From positions 1 to 34,652 of the forward strand of contig NZ_JAOCQE010000045.1 in assembly GCF_025290915.1 (NCBI RefSeq): a stretch of DNA of 34,652 nt, given 5' to 3'. Both the position numbers and the translations under genes were made by a program. Below the pieces are notes generated by a model that was given only the letters and a program-made list of their open reading frames with translations, searched no databases and was not told where the DNA came from. Each line of letters starts with the position of its first letter. The stretch's first letter is position 1. Origin of the DNA: Streptomyces sp. 15-116A. Lineage in GTDB: Bacteria; Actinomycetota; Actinomycetes; Streptomycetales; Streptomycetaceae. Below, one piece after another: positions 1 to 9,430 of this stretch.

Positions 1-609
1 GCAGCCGCCACCACCCTCAAGAAGCTCAACCTCACCACCCCCGCCAAGGTCTACCTCGTCCTCGACCGCTCCGCCTCCATGCGCCCGTACTACAAGAACG
101 GCTCCGCCCAGGCCCTCGCGGAACAGACCCTCGCCCTCGCCGCCCACCTCGACCCCACCCCCACCCCCACCGTCAAGGTCGTCTTCTTCTCCACCGAACT
201 CGACGGCACCGGCGACCTCACCCTCACCGACTTCGAGAACAAGATCGACACCCTGCACGCCGGCCTCGGCCGCATGGGCCGCACCAGCTACCACGCCGCC
301 GTCCAGGAGGTCCTCGCCCTCCACGACAAGACGGACGACCCGAAGAACACCCCCGCCCTGGTGATCTTCCAGACGGACGGCGCCCCCGACGCGAAGACCC
401 CCGCCACCCAGGCCCTCACCGAGGCCGCGAAGACCCACCCCTCGGTCTTCTTCTCCTTCGTCGCGTTCGGCGACCCCGAGCACAAGGCCTTCGACTACCT
501 CCGCAAGCTCAAGACCCCGAACACGTCGTACTTCCTCGCCGGCGAGGAACCCCGCGAGCTGACGGACAAGGAGCTGTACGAGGGCGTACTGGCCGACTGG
601 CGCCCGTAA
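1..609 (+). CDS. VWA-domain protein, C-terminal part (5' end outside window)
   Basis: The frame is open from the first base ([12 protein letters not shown]...) and ends with TAA at 607-609; the true start lies upstream. After a short lead the protein reads [11 protein letters not shown], a von Willebrand factor A fold with the metal-ion-dependent adhesion site D-x-S-x-S. Later come the fitting threonine region (GRTSYHAA) and the strand [10 protein letters not shown], which carries the third MIDAS aspartate. The ending (a strand SFVAFGD and a terminal acidic-aromatic segment) is like the VWA domain of TerF/TerD-type tellurium-resistance-associated proteins of Streptomyces. About 202 residues are visible, roughly one VWA domain. 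It is probably cytoplasmic, since no membrane segment is seen. The family assignment beyond VWA is inference because the N-terminus is missing. A hairpin follows the stop. Confidence 0.85.
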   Translation, partial: AAATTLKKLNLTTPAKVYLVLDRSASMRPYYKNGSAQALAEQTLALAAHLDPTPTPTVKVVFFSTELDGTGDLTLTDFENKIDTLHAGLGRMGRTSYHAAVQEVLALHDKTDDPKNTPALVIFQTDGAPDAKTPATQALTEAAKTHPSVFFSFVAFGDPEHKAFDYLRKLKTPNTSYFLAGEEPRELTDKELYEGVLADWRP

Positions 610-639
610 CCCCGGATCGCTCCCCGGCTCACACCCCCA

Positions 640-681
640 CGCCGCCCGCTTCTCACCCCACAAAACGAGCAGCGGGCGGCG
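640..681 (+). terminator. Hairpin downstream of the VWA gene
   Basis: An 11-bp perfect inverted repeat (CGCCGCCCGCT at 640-650, AGCGGGCGGCG at 671-681) encloses a 20-nt loop. It starts 31 bases after the VWA stop and lies before the metG start. There is no U-tract, which is normal for Streptomyces hairpin terminators. The long loop lowers confidence. Confidence 0.5.
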
Positions 682-739
682 TACCCGTGTCGGCTACGAT
701 TTCAAGGTTCCGTACAGACCGACCTGGGAGCAGCCCCCG

Positions 740-2455
740 ATGGCTCGACACCTCATCACCAGCGCCCTTCCGTACATCAACGGGATCAAGCACCTGGGCA
801 ACATGGTGGGGTCCATGCTCCCGGCCGACGTGTACTCCCGCTACCTGCGCCAGCGCGGCCACGACGTCCTCTACATCTGCGCGACGGACGAGCACGGCAC
901 CCCCGCCGAGCTCGCCGCGAAGGAGCAGGGCATCCCGGTCGACGAGTTCTGCGCGCAGGCGCACGACGCGCAGAAGGCCATCTACGACGGCTTCTCCCTC
1001 GCCTTCGACTACTTCGGCCGCAGCAGCTCCCCGCAGAACCGCGAGATCACCCAGGAGATCGCCCGCGAGCTGAAGGCGAACGGCTTCATCGAGGAGCGCG
1101 CGATCCGCCAGGTGTACTCCAACACCGACGGCCGTTTCCTCCCCGACCGCTACATCATCGGCACCTGCCCGCACTGCGGCTACGACAAGGCCCGCGGCGA
1201 CCAGTGCGAGAACTGCACCCGCGTCCTGGACCCGACCGACCTGATCGAGCCGCGCTCGGCGATCAGCGGCAGCAGCGACCTGGAGGTACGGGAGACGAAG
1301 CATCTCTTCCTCCTCCAGTCCGCCCTGGCCGGCGAGGTCGAGGCGTGGGTCGACGAGCGCGCCGAGAACTGGCCGGTGCTCGCCTCCTCCATCGCCCGCA
1401 AGTGGCTGACGGAGGGCCTGCACGACCGGGCGATCACCCGTGACCTGGACTGGGGCGTCCCCGTCCCGGCGGACACGTGGCCGGACCTCGCGGCCGAGGG
1501 CAAGGTCTTCTACGTGTGGTTCGACGCCCCGATCGAGTACATCGGCGCGACGAAGGAGTGGGCGGACCAGGACCCGGAGAACCGCGACTGGCGCTCGTGG
1601 TGGTGGGAGTCGGAGACCGACGTCCGCTACACGCAGTTCATGGGCAAGGACAACGTCCCGTTCCACAGCGTGATGTTCCCGGCGACCCTGCTGGGCACCC
1701 GCGCCCCGTGGAAGAAGGTCGACGTCATCAAGGCCTTCAACTGGCTGAACTACTACGGCGGCAAGTTCTCCACCTCGCAGCAGCGCGGCGTCTTCACGCA
1801 CGACGCCCTGGAGATCCTGCCCGCCGACTACTGGCGTTACTTCATGATGGCGAACGCCCCCGAGTCGGACGACACGTCCTTCACCTGGGAGCACTTCACC
1901 GCCACGGTCAACAAGGACCTCGCCGACACCCTCGGCAACTTCGTCAACCGCGTGCTGTCCTTCTCCCGCAAGCGCTTCGGCGACGAGGTCCCGGCGGGCG
2001 CCGCGCCCGGCGAGGCGGAGGCGAAGCTGGGCGAGGAGATCGCCCGTCTCCTCGCCGAGTACGAGGAGCACATGGAGGCCATCCAGTTCCGCAAGGCCGC
2101 GGCGGCGCTGCGCGCCCTGTGGTCGGCGGGCAACTCCTACCTGGAGGAGAAGGCCCCCTGGCTGGAGATCAAGACCGACAAGGACGCCGCGGCCCTCACG
2201 CTCCGCACGGCGATGAACCTGATCCACCTCTACGCGGTGGTCTCGGAGCCCTTCATCCCGACCTCCTCGAAGGCGATGCGCCAGTCCTTCGCCCTGAAGA
2301 ACGACACCGCCACCTGGATCACCCCGGACGAGGCCCGCTCCCTCACCACGATCCCGGCCGGCACCCCCTTCACGGTCCCCCCGGTCCTCTTCGCCAAGCT
2401 CACGGAGGACGACCTGGAGACGTACAAGGAGCGCTTCGGCGGCTCCGAGGAGTAG
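740..2455 (+). CDS. metG: Methionyl-tRNA synthetase
   Basis: This 571-residue class I aminoacyl-tRNA synthetase charges tRNA-Met in the cytoplasm. The N-terminal Rossmann fold begins at once ([19 protein letters not shown]), with the HIGH-type signature as HLGN at residues 18-21. A connective-peptide zinc knuckle of the Cys4 type follows (C143-P-H-C146 and C156-E-N-C159). The second signature is KFSTS at 342-346, in place of KMSKS. The remaining ~200 residues form the helical anticodon-binding domain; there is no C-terminal tRNA-binding EMAP-like extension. The ATG at 740 is chosen because GGGAG lies at 726-730 and because the conserved fold starts within five residues. A TACGAT hexamer at 695-700 could be the -10 element. 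It is a single essential gene, and nothing looks odd in it. Confidence 0.97.
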   Translation: MARHLITSALPYINGIKHLGNMVGSMLPADVYSRYLRQRGHDVLYICATDEHGTPAELAAKEQGIPVDEFCAQAHDAQKAIYDGFSLAFDYFGRSSSPQNREITQEIARELKANGFIEERAIRQVYSNTDGRFLPDRYIIGTCPHCGYDKARGDQCENCTRVLDPTDLIEPRSAISGSSDLEVRETKHLFLLQSALAGEVEAWVDERAENWPVLASSIARKWLTEGLHDRAITRDLDWGVPVPADTWPDLAAEGKVFYVWFDAPIEYIGATKEWADQDPENRDWRSWWWESETDVRYTQFMGKDNVPFHSVMFPATLLGTRAPWKKVDVIKAFNWLNYYGGKFSTSQQRGVFTHDALEILPADYWRYFMMANAPESDDTSFTWEHFTATVNKDLADTLGNFVNRVLSFSRKRFGDEVPAGAAPGEAEAKLGEEIARLLAEYEEHMEAIQFRKAAAALRALWSAGNSYLEEKAPWLEIKTDKDAAALTLRTAMNLIHLYAVVSEPFIPTSSKAMRQSFALKNDTATWITPDEARSLTTIPAGTPFTVPPVLFAKLTEDDLETYKERFGGSEE

Positions 2456-2546
2456 GCGCCCCGCTCTTGCCGCGGTTCCTCCCGCCCTGGATGATCGAGC
2501 CCGATCGTGATCGATCGATCCGAGACATCCCGTGGGGGGACCCTTC

Positions 2547-2912
2547 ATGGCACTGTTCGGCAACGCTCACACCGTCGACCCGGGCAAGGCCCAGCAGGAC
2601 TACGCGCGCCTGCTGGGTCACGGCGAGCAGGTGCACGCGGCGTATCTGCTGATCCGCGACACCATCCTCTTCACCGACCGCCGTCTGATCCTGGTCGACA
2701 AGCAGGGCATCACCGGCAAGAAGACCGAGTACCACTCGGTCCCGTACCGCAGCATCACCCACTTCTCCGTGGAGACGGCCGGCCACTTCGACCTCGACGC
2801 CGAGCTCAAGATCTGGATCTCGGGCACCCCGGCCCCGATCGAGAAGACCTTCACCAAGGGCGTCGACATCTACGAGGTCCAGGCCATCCTCACGCAGTTC
2901 GTGGCCCGGTGA
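2547..2912 (+). CDS. Small PH-domain-like protein (bacterial pleckstrin-homology family)
   Basis: This 121-residue soluble protein resembles the bacterial PH-like family formerly called DUF1696. It is a single domain with strands LIRDTILFTDRRLILVDK, then KKTEYHSVPYRSITHFSVE, then ELKIWISG, and a C-terminal helix (YEVQAILTQF), the usual order of this fold. The family's molecular role is not established. An in-frame GTG at 2532 exists, but GGGGGA at 2535-2540 sits six bases before the ATG at 2547, so the ATG (MALFGNAH) is preferred. Only six bases separate its stop from the next ATG at 2919, so the two genes are probably cotranscribed. The 5' side holds a cluster of five GATC sites (2493-2520). 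Confidence 0.85.
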   Translation: MALFGNAHTVDPGKAQQDYARLLGHGEQVHAAYLLIRDTILFTDRRLILVDKQGITGKKTEYHSVPYRSITHFSVETAGHFDLDAELKIWISGTPAPIEKTFTKGVDIYEVQAILTQFVAR

Positions 2913-2918
2913 TCCGCG

Positions 2919-4373
2919 ATGGCCAGAGACTCGATCGCGTACGGCCGTAGCCGAAGATCCCGCATGGCTGCCCTGGCCGCCGCGCTGCTCGCCGGCCTGC
3001 TCGGCGGTGCGCTGGCGCCCGTCGGCGCGCACGCGGCCGGGCACACCGAACCCGCCGACTTCAACGGTGACGGCTACCGCGACGCCGTCCTGCGCGTACC
3101 CGCCGCGACCGTCGGCGGGCGCGAGTCGGCCGGGGCCGTGATCGTCCTGTACGGCTCGGCCTCGGGCCTGTCGGCGAAGAACCGCGTTCTGCTCACCCAG
3201 GACTCGCCCGGGGTGCCGGGCGGGGCCGAGACGGGCGACTCTTTCGGCGCCTCCACCGCTTCGGCCGACCTCGACCGCGACGGCTACGCCGACCTCGTCG
3301 TCGGCGCACCCTACGAGGACCTTCCCGAGGGTGCGGACAAGGGGATGGTCACGATCCTCTGGGGCAGCCGCTCGGGGCTGGTGTCGGGGCGGACGCTCCC
3401 GACTCCTCCGGGGGACTTCGAGCGGTTCGGCCGTGACGTGGCCGCCGCGGGCAAGGAGTCGTCGTCGCGCAGCCTGGTGATCGTCGGCGGCTGGAACGAC
3501 ACCAAGACCTACCGCGGTTCGTTCACCCGGACCGGTGACTTCCCGACCGCCCTTGCCGGGAGCGTCAGTTGGTTCAGCTCCGTCGCCACGGGCGACATCG
3601 ACCGGAACGGCCTGGCCGACACGGTGGCGGTGTCCGGTCGGATGGGTGGCCACACGGGCGGCCTGGTGTTCACGAACCCGGTGGACGCGGAAAGCCACCC
3701 GAGGCCCCAGTCCCAGGGGGACGCCCTCGTCGCCGCCATCGGTGATGTGAACGGCGACGGATACGGCGACGTCGTCGCCGGCGATCCCGACGAGCCCGAG
3801 CAGCGGGGGGTCGACGGGGAGCTGGGCGGGCGCGTCCTGATCTGGTACGGCGGCCCGAACGGCATCCCGAAGGACGCCGAGCCGACCGTGATCTCCCAGG
3901 ACAGCCCGGGCGTTCCCGGCTCCGGGGAGAAGGGCGACGACTTCGGCGCGTCCGTCGTGGTCGCGGATCTCGACCGCGACGGCGTCGGCGACATCGTCGT
4001 GGGCTCGCCCCACGAGAAGCTGGGCGCTGTGCCGAGCGCGGGGATGGTCACCGTGATCCCCGGCAGACGCACCGGCACGCCGGGCGCCGGTGCCTACTCC
4101 TACACCCAGGACACCGAGGGTGTCCCGGGCGGCAGCGAGGCCGGTGACCGGTTCGGCACGACCCTCTCCGCGGGCGACGTCAACCGCGACGGCCGGCCCG
4201 AACTGATCGTCACCGCGAACGGGGAGAACAACTACGCGGGTGCGGCCTGGATCCTGCCCGGAGGCGCCACCCGGCCCGGCACGAACGGCAGCACGATGCT
4301 CACCACCTCCCAGTTCGGCCTCCCCGCCTCCGGTTGGCAACTGCTCGGCGGCGACGAACTGCCCCTCCTCTGA
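2919..4373 (+). CDS. Exported FG-GAP (integrin alpha-like) repeat protein
   Basis: This 484-residue protein has a signal peptide: positive residues (RSRRSR), a hydrophobic run (MAALAAALLAGLLGGAL) and a likely cleavage after AHA near residue 40. The mature part consists of FG-GAP beta-propeller repeats, each with an integrin-like calcium loop. Examples are DFNGDGYRD, DLDRDGYAD, DIDRNGLAD, DVNGDGYGD, DLDRDGVGD and DVNRDGRPE, alternating with GDSFGAS/GDDFGAS/GDRFGTT segments. Five to seven repeats make a propeller, as in other Streptomyces FG-GAP secreted proteins, whose ligands are mostly unknown. It lacks an LPxTG signal and a C-terminal membrane helix, so it is probably secreted free. The ATG at 2919 sits close behind the PH-like gene. 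Family confidence is high; the ligand is unknown. Confidence 0.92.
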   Translation: MARDSIAYGRSRRSRMAALAAALLAGLLGGALAPVGAHAAGHTEPADFNGDGYRDAVLRVPAATVGGRESAGAVIVLYGSASGLSAKNRVLLTQDSPGVPGGAETGDSFGASTASADLDRDGYADLVVGAPYEDLPEGADKGMVTILWGSRSGLVSGRTLPTPPGDFERFGRDVAAAGKESSSRSLVIVGGWNDTKTYRGSFTRTGDFPTALAGSVSWFSSVATGDIDRNGLADTVAVSGRMGGHTGGLVFTNPVDAESHPRPQSQGDALVAAIGDVNGDGYGDVVAGDPDEPEQRGVDGELGGRVLIWYGGPNGIPKDAEPTVISQDSPGVPGSGEKGDDFGASVVVADLDRDGVGDIVVGSPHEKLGAVPSAGMVTVIPGRRTGTPGAGAYSYTQDTEGVPGGSEAGDRFGTTLSAGDVNRDGRPELIVTANGENNYAGAAWILPGGATRPGTNGSTMLTTSQFGLPASGWQLLGGDELPLL

Positions 4374-4422
4374 GAAGAGGTGCACCGGGAATGACCGCGC
4401 CCACCGCTGGGTTGGGCCCGGT

Positions 4423-5289
4423 ATGACGATCACTTCCCGGAGCCAAGAAGTGCTGCGCTACACCGCGTTCTCGGACGACCCCGGCGGCGGCAACCCCGCC
4501 GGGGTCGTGCTCGACGCCACCGGTCTGCCGGACGAGGACATGCTGGCGATCGCCGCCGAGCTGGGCTACAGCGAGACCGCGTTTCTCACCCCGACCTGCG
4601 AGCCCGGACGGACCTTCATGGTGCGGTACTTCAGCCCCAAGGCCGAGGTCCCGTTCTGCGGGCATGCCACCGTCGCCTCGGCGATCGCGCTGGCCGAGCG
4701 GTCCGGGCCGGGGGAGATGGAGTTCCGGACGCCCGCGGGGATCGTCCCCGTGACGGTGACCGCCGAGGGCGACGGGACCCTGCGGGCCACGCTCACCAGC
4801 GTGGAGCCGCGCGTCGAGGACGTCGCCGACGCGGACGTCCGGGAGGCACTCGCCGCCCTCGACTGGCCCTCCTCCGACCTGGACCCCGCGCTGCCGCCCC
4901 GGATCGCCTTCGCCGGCGCCCGGCACCTCGTGCTGGCCGCCGCGACCCGCGAACGGCTGGCTGACCTGTCGTACGACTTCGACCGCCTCGAAGCGCTCAT
5001 GCAGCGCTTGGACCTGACGACGGTTCAGCTGGTGTGGCGGGCCTCCGAGACGGTCTTCCACGTCCGTGACCCGTTCCCGGTCGGCGGTGTGGTCGAGGAC
5101 CCGGCGACCGGCGCTGCGGCCGCCGCGTTCGGCGCGTACGCCCGTGAGCTGGGCCTGGTGCCCGAGGAGGCGGTCCTTACCCTGCACCAGGGCGAGGACA
5201 TGGGCCGTCCGGGCGTCCTGACCGTCGAGCTGCGGGCCGGCGACCCGCGGGTGCGAGTCGGGGGCACGGGGACCCGTATCCCCGAATAG
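4423..5289 (+). CDS. PhzF-family phenazine-biosynthesis-like isomerase/epimerase
   Basis: This 288-residue protein belongs to the PhzF/diaminopimelate-epimerase-like fold: two similar alpha/beta-barrel halves with the active site between them. Visible marks are the N-terminal block AFSDDPGGGNPAGVV, the catalytic-glutamate segment ELGYSETAFL, the block YFSPKAEVPFCGHATVA and the C-terminal glycine-rich VVEDPATGAAAAAFGAY. Family members catalyse proton-shift isomerisations. No other phenazine genes are nearby, so the substrate is unknown. The ATG at 4423 matches the family N-terminus. Its Shine-Dalgarno sequence is weak. An 11-codon frame starting at ATG 4391, behind GAAGAGG, ends with a TGA that overlaps this ATG (ATGA), so translational coupling is possible. 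The gene ends at a strong convergent terminator shared with aspS. Confidence 0.92.
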   Translation: MTITSRSQEVLRYTAFSDDPGGGNPAGVVLDATGLPDEDMLAIAAELGYSETAFLTPTCEPGRTFMVRYFSPKAEVPFCGHATVASAIALAERSGPGEMEFRTPAGIVPVTVTAEGDGTLRATLTSVEPRVEDVADADVREALAALDWPSSDLDPALPPRIAFAGARHLVLAAATRERLADLSYDFDRLEALMQRLDLTTVQLVWRASETVFHVRDPFPVGGVVEDPATGAAAAAFGAYARELGLVPEEAVLTLHQGEDMGRPGVLTVELRAGDPRVRVGGTGTRIPE

Positions 5290-5292
5290 AGC

Positions 5293-5340
5293 CAAGGGGA
5301 GGGCCCGGAACACCGCCTGGTGTTCCGGGCCCTCCCCTTG
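5293..5340. terminator. Bidirectional terminator between phzF-like gene and aspS
   Basis: A 22-bp perfect inverted repeat (5293-5314 and 5319-5340) has a GCCT tetraloop. It lies 3 bases after the stop of the + strand gene and 7 bases past the aspS stop on the - strand, so it can serve both. This is the strongest hairpin in the window. Confidence 0.93.
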
Positions 5341-5347
5341 CGTGCGA

Positions 5348-7111
5348 CTACTTCGGCTGCGGCTTGCGCACCGACAGGTGCAGCTCCTTCAGCCGGGTCT
5401 CGTCCAGCTCCGTCGGCGCGCCCATCATCAGGTCCAGCGCGTTGCCGTTGAGCGGGAAGGCGATGGTCTCGCGGATGTTGGGCTCGTCGGCCAGCAGCAT
5501 GACGATGCGGTCGACGCCGGGCGCGATGCCGCCGTGCGGCGGGGCGCCGAAGCGGAACGCGCGGAGCATGCCGGCGAACTTCTCCTCGACGGTCTCCCGG
5601 TCGTAGCCCGCGATCTCGAAGGCCTTGAGCATGATCTCCGGCTCGTGGTTCCGGATCGCGCCGGAGGACAGCTCGACGCCGTTGCAGACGATGTCGTACT
5701 GCCAGCCGAGGATGTCCAGCGGGTCCTGGGTCTGAAGGGCCTCCAGGCCGCCCTGCGGCATGGAGAACGGGTTGTGCGAGAAGTCGATCTTCCCGGTCTC
5801 CTCGTCCCGCTCGTACATCGGGAAGTCGACGATCCAGCAGAACCGGAAGACGTCCTCCTCGAAGTGCCCTGCACGCTTGGCGGCCTCGACCCGCACCGCG
5901 CCCATGATCTTCGAGACCTCGTCGAACTCGCCCGCGCCGAAGAACACCGCGTGACCGGCGGCCAGCGACAGGCGCTTGGTCAGCTCGGCGACGTTCGCCT
6001 CGGTGAGGAACTTCGCGATCGGGCCGGTCAGCGAGCCGTCCTCGCCGACGCGCACCCACGCCAGGCCCTTGGCGCCCTGGGAGACCGCGAAGTCGCCGAG
6101 CTGGTCGAAGAACTTGCGCGGCTGCCCGGCGACGTCCGGCACCGGCAGCGCGCGCACGTGCTTGCCGGCGAAGGCCTTGAACTCCGAGCCCTCGAAGATG
6201 TCGGTGATGTCGACGAGCTCCAGCTTGGCGCGCAGGTCCGGCTTGTCGGAGCCGTACTTCAGCATCGCCTCGCGGAACGGGATCCGCGGGAACGGGGAGG
6301 TGACGTGGCGGCCACCTCCGAACTCCTCGAACAGCTCGGTCATCAGCTGCTCGATCGGCTGGAAGACGTCCTCCTGCTCGACGAAGCTCATCTCGACGTC
6401 GAGCTGGTAGAACTCGCCGGGCGAGCGGTCGGCGCGGGCGTCCTCGTCGCGGAAGCAGGGCGCGATCTGGAAGTAGCGGTCGAAGCCGGAGATCATCAGC
6501 AGCTGCTTGAACTGCTGCGGGGCCTGCGGCAGCGCGTAGAACTTGCCCGGGTGCAGGCGGGAGGGGACCACGAAGTCGCGGGCGCCCTCGGGGGAGGTCG
6601 CGCTCAGGATCGGCGTGGCCAGCTCGTTGAAGCCGAGCGCCGACATCTTCTGGCGGATCGACGAGATCACCTGCGTGCGCAGCATGATGTTGCGGTGCAT
6701 GCGCTCGCGGCGCAGGTCCAGGAAGCGGTACTCCAGGCGCCGCTCCTCGTTGACGCCGTCCTCGGTGTTGATGGTGAAGGGGAGCGGGGCGGCCTCGCCC
6801 AGCACCTCGACCTCGCCGACCTCGACCTCGACCTCGCCGGTCGGCAGGTCGGGGTTGATGTTCTCCGCGCCGCGCGAGACGACCTTGCCGTCGACGCGGA
6901 CGACCGTCTCCTTGGAGAGCTTGTCCAGCGCCTCGTAGGCCTCGGTGCCGGGGCGGGCCACGAGCTGCGTGATGCCGTAGTGGTCGCGCAGATCGATGAA
7001 GAGGATGCCGCCCAGGTCGCGCCGATTGTGCAGCCAGCCACTCAGCCGGACGTCGGTGCCGACGTCAGAGGAGCGGAGCTCGCCGCAGGTGTGGGACCTG
7101 TACCGATGCAT
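5348..7111 (-). CDS. aspS: Aspartyl-tRNA synthetase
   Basis: This 587-residue class IIb synthetase has an N-terminal OB-fold anticodon-binding domain (residues 1-105: [30 protein letters not shown]). The class II catalytic core carries motif 2 ([19 protein letters not shown]) and motif 3 ([15 protein letters not shown]). Between them is the bacterial-type GAD insertion (about residues 300-420), which marks it as bacterial AspRS rather than the shorter archaeal type. The ATG at 7111 gives the canonical N-terminus [10 protein letters not shown]. In bacteria without AsnRS this enzyme also mischarges tRNA-Asn for transamidation; whether that applies here cannot be judged from this window. Its 5' region contains a parS site 36 bases before the start codon and a possible -10 (TAGGCT, complement of 7168-7173). 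Confidence 0.97.
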   Translation of the reverse strand: MHRYRSHTCGELRSSDVGTDVRLSGWLHNRRDLGGILFIDLRDHYGITQLVARPGTEAYEALDKLSKETVVRVDGKVVSRGAENINPDLPTGEVEVEVGEVEVLGEAAPLPFTINTEDGVNEERRLEYRFLDLRRERMHRNIMLRTQVISSIRQKMSALGFNELATPILSATSPEGARDFVVPSRLHPGKFYALPQAPQQFKQLLMISGFDRYFQIAPCFRDEDARADRSPGEFYQLDVEMSFVEQEDVFQPIEQLMTELFEEFGGGRHVTSPFPRIPFREAMLKYGSDKPDLRAKLELVDITDIFEGSEFKAFAGKHVRALPVPDVAGQPRKFFDQLGDFAVSQGAKGLAWVRVGEDGSLTGPIAKFLTEANVAELTKRLSLAAGHAVFFGAGEFDEVSKIMGAVRVEAAKRAGHFEEDVFRFCWIVDFPMYERDEETGKIDFSHNPFSMPQGGLEALQTQDPLDILGWQYDIVCNGVELSSGAIRNHEPEIMLKAFEIAGYDRETVEEKFAGMLRAFRFGAPPHGGIAPGVDRIVMLLADEPNIRETIAFPLNGNALDLMMGAPTELDETRLKELHLSVRKPQPK

Positions 7112-7146
7112 CGTCGTTCATCCAGTCTTCGCGGATCGGGGTCGTT

Positions 7147-7160
7147 GTTTCACGTGAAAC
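7147..7160. other. parS centromere-like ParB-binding site
   Basis: GTTTCACGTGAAAC is a perfect 14-bp palindrome identical to the consensus parS site bound by ParB in Streptomyces, where most copies cluster within a few hundred kb of oriC. It lies between the divergent aspS and SpoIIE-type phosphatase genes. No second exact copy was seen in the window. It implies that this DNA is origin-proximal and contributes to segrosome assembly. Confidence 0.9.
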
Positions 7161-7255
7161 TCCCCCAAGCCTACCGGCCGCCCCAAGATCGGCTCCCCAC
7201 GGTGATCGAGGGGACGGGCATCCGGCAACGGTGGCACCGTTCGCGTCATTCTTCC

Positions 7256-7261
7256 TAAAGT
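7256..7261 (+). promoter_or_regulatory. Candidate -10 element for a leaderless mRNA (phosphatase gene)
   Basis: TAAAGT ends six bases before the ATG at 7268, so transcription would start at or one base before that A. The GGGG at 7262-7265 is too close to the ATG to act as a ribosome binding site. No convincing -35 was recognised. Confidence 0.4.
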
Positions 7262-7267
7262 GGGGCA

Positions 7268-9409
7268 ATGCGCACTGGTGAGCCCCTGCCCTCGGTGGAG
7301 GACGTCCTCTCCCTTCTGGGCACCGGCCGGTGGCACTGGGACACCGCAACCGGGCTGGTCACGGTGGACGCCGTCGCTGCCCGGCTGCTCGGGCTGCCCG
7401 CCGAGGAGGTGACGCTGACCGAGGCGCAGGTGCGCGCCCGGCTGCATCCCGTCGACTGGAACGAGATCACCGGCGTGGTGCAGCTCGCCGTCGCCGAGGG
7501 CACGCTCGCCGAGGTCCGCATCCGGATCATGGACGACCGGGGGCACATCGTCCGCGTCGTCCGCAGCCGCTCCAAGCCCAGCTTCGACCACGGCCGCAAG
7601 GCCTACGTCCTGACCGGCACGCTCCAGGAGGTCACCGAGCCGACGCCGGGCACCCCCGCGGGCCGCAGCGCGGTCACCGGCGACTGGCGGCGCTCCAGGG
7701 AGGCCTTCCTGCTGGACGCGGGCCGCGCGCTCGCCGAAGCCCGGTCCACGCAGGAGGTGCTGCGGGTCGCGGCGAACCTGTCGATGCCGGGCTTCTCACC
7801 CGACGGCCTGGCGGTGTTCGGTGTCGAGGGCGAACGGCTGACGATCATCGGCCACCACGGGCACGAACCCGGTGACGAGGGCCCCTTCACCTACATGCCG
7901 CTGGACACGGACTACCCGGCCGCCGAGGTGGTCCGCACCGGCCGCGCGGTGTATCTGTCCTCCCCGGAGCAGTACAAGGCCCGCTACCCGCTCACCTGGC
8001 CGATGGCGCAGCGCTTCGGCCGGCAGTCCTGGGCTTTCCTGCCGCTGACGGTGGCCGGACGCCCCATGGGCGCGTGGATGGCCGCCTTCGCCTACCCCGT
8101 CGCGTTCACCCCCGACGAGCGGTCCGTGCTGACCACCGTGGCCCGGATGCTGGCGCAGGCCCTGACCCGGGCGGGCACCGCCGAGAGCGAGCGGGCCCTG
8201 ACCGACGGCCTGCAGCGCACGATGCTGCCCAAGCTGGGCCCCCAGCGCATCCCCGGCATGAGCGTCGCCGCCCGCTACGTCCCCACCGGCGGCGGCCTCC
8301 AGGTCGGCGGCGACTGGTACGACGTGATCCCGCTGCCCAGCGGACGGTTCGCCCTGGTCATCGGAGACGTACAGGGACATGACGTGCGGGCGGCGGGGCT
8401 GATGGGCCAGCTGCGCATAGCCCTGCGCGCCTACGCCTCCGAGGGGCACCGGCCCGACGCCGTGCTCACCCGCGCTTCCCGCTTCCTGCACGGCATCGGC
8501 GAGGCCGACCCCAGCGAGCTGCGCTTCGCGACCTGCCTGTACGTCGAGGTCGACCCCACCACCGGCGTCCTGGAGGTGGCCCGCGCCGGGCACCCGGACC
8601 CGGTGATCCGCATGGCCGACGCGACCGTTCTGACCCGGCCCACGGCCGGCGGACTGCCGCTGGGCATCGACCCGGACGCCGACTACCCCACCACCCGGCT
8701 GATCCTCGAACCCGCCGAGACCATGCTGATCTGCACCGACGGGCTGATCGAGACCGGCGGCCACGACCTGGACACCGGGTGGACCCGCCTGCGCGGCATC
8801 CTCGAGGACCACAAGGGCAACCTGGAGGAGCTGGCCGACGCCCTGGTCCAGGCGGTGCACGGTCCCTCCTCGCACCACACCACCGGCCCGCTCGCCGACC
8901 GCCGCGAGGACGACATCGCCATGCTGCTGCTGTCCCGGCAGGGCGAGGGCTGCGGCTGCGGCGCCGAGACCGACACCGTACGGCCGCCGGTGCGCCGCAC
9001 CATGCTCACGGTGGCGCAGGCCGAGCCCGAGCGGGTCGCCGTGGCCCGGCACCAGCTGCGCGAGCTGCTGCACGACTGGTCCTCGCCGGACCAGGTGGAC
9101 TCGGCGGTGCTGTTGCTGTCGGAGCTGCTCACCAACGTCCTTGTGCACACCGACGCCGACGCCCTGCTGGTCGCGGAGGTCACCGGGGGCCGGGACGGCC
9201 GCCGCATGCGCATCGAGGTCACCGACTCCGGCGACGATCTGCCGCACCGCCGCAGACCGGGCGAGCTGGCCTCCTCCGGCCGCGGCCTGGTCCTGATCGA
9301 GCTCCTGGCGCACACCTGGGGCGTCGACCCGCGCGGCGAGGGCAAGAGCATCTGGTTCGAGCTGTACGAGACGGACGGCGACGGGGGGCACTCCGGCCAC
9401 TCCGGCTGA
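7268..9409 (+). CDS. PAS-GAF-PP2C (SpoIIE)-HATPase multidomain regulator
   Basis: This 713-residue soluble protein joins four modules. A PAS domain (about 10-125, WHWDTATG ... VTGTLQEVTE type) and a GAF domain (about 150-300) form the sensory half. A SpoIIE/RsbU-type PP2C phosphatase (about 315-555) has the metal-binding GGDWYD (347-352), GDVQGHD (366-372), a DG at 491-492 and DD at 548-549. A C-terminal HATPase_c domain of the RsbW/anti-sigma kinase type (about 575-705) has the N-box ELLTN (619-623), DSGDD (653-657) and GRGL (671-674). Such proteins act in partner-switching networks, dephosphorylating anti-anti-sigma factors and possibly phosphorylating or binding them or a sigma factor. A Cys-rich linker (GEGCGCG, 559-565) separates phosphatase and kinase. 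No sigma factor or STAS gene is adjacent, so the partners are elsewhere. The ATG at 7268 is probably leaderless. Confidence 0.93.
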   Translation: MRTGEPLPSVEDVLSLLGTGRWHWDTATGLVTVDAVAARLLGLPAEEVTLTEAQVRARLHPVDWNEITGVVQLAVAEGTLAEVRIRIMDDRGHIVRVVRSRSKPSFDHGRKAYVLTGTLQEVTEPTPGTPAGRSAVTGDWRRSREAFLLDAGRALAEARSTQEVLRVAANLSMPGFSPDGLAVFGVEGERLTIIGHHGHEPGDEGPFTYMPLDTDYPAAEVVRTGRAVYLSSPEQYKARYPLTWPMAQRFGRQSWAFLPLTVAGRPMGAWMAAFAYPVAFTPDERSVLTTVARMLAQALTRAGTAESERALTDGLQRTMLPKLGPQRIPGMSVAARYVPTGGGLQVGGDWYDVIPLPSGRFALVIGDVQGHDVRAAGLMGQLRIALRAYASEGHRPDAVLTRASRFLHGIGEADPSELRFATCLYVEVDPTTGVLEVARAGHPDPVIRMADATVLTRPTAGGLPLGIDPDADYPTTRLILEPAETMLICTDGLIETGGHDLDTGWTRLRGILEDHKGNLEELADALVQAVHGPSSHHTTGPLADRREDDIAMLLLSRQGEGCGCGAETDTVRPPVRRTMLTVAQAEPERVAVARHQLRELLHDWSSPDQVDSAVLLLSELLTNVLVHTDADALLVAEVTGGRDGRRMRIEVTDSGDDLPHRRRPGELASSGRGLVLIELLAHTWGVDPRGEGKSIWFELYETDGDGGHSGHSG

Positions 9410-9430
9410 ACAGCCACGGCGGGACGGCGG

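Noticed and set aside
653..4433. Long - strand frames opposite metG and the FG-GAP gene
   Set aside because: Compositionally biased shadows of the real + strand genes, with no ribosome sites or domain matches.
4423..5289. Phenazine biosynthetic cluster suggested by the PhzF hit
   Set aside because: No other phz gene nearby; PhzF homologues are common stand-alone isomerases.
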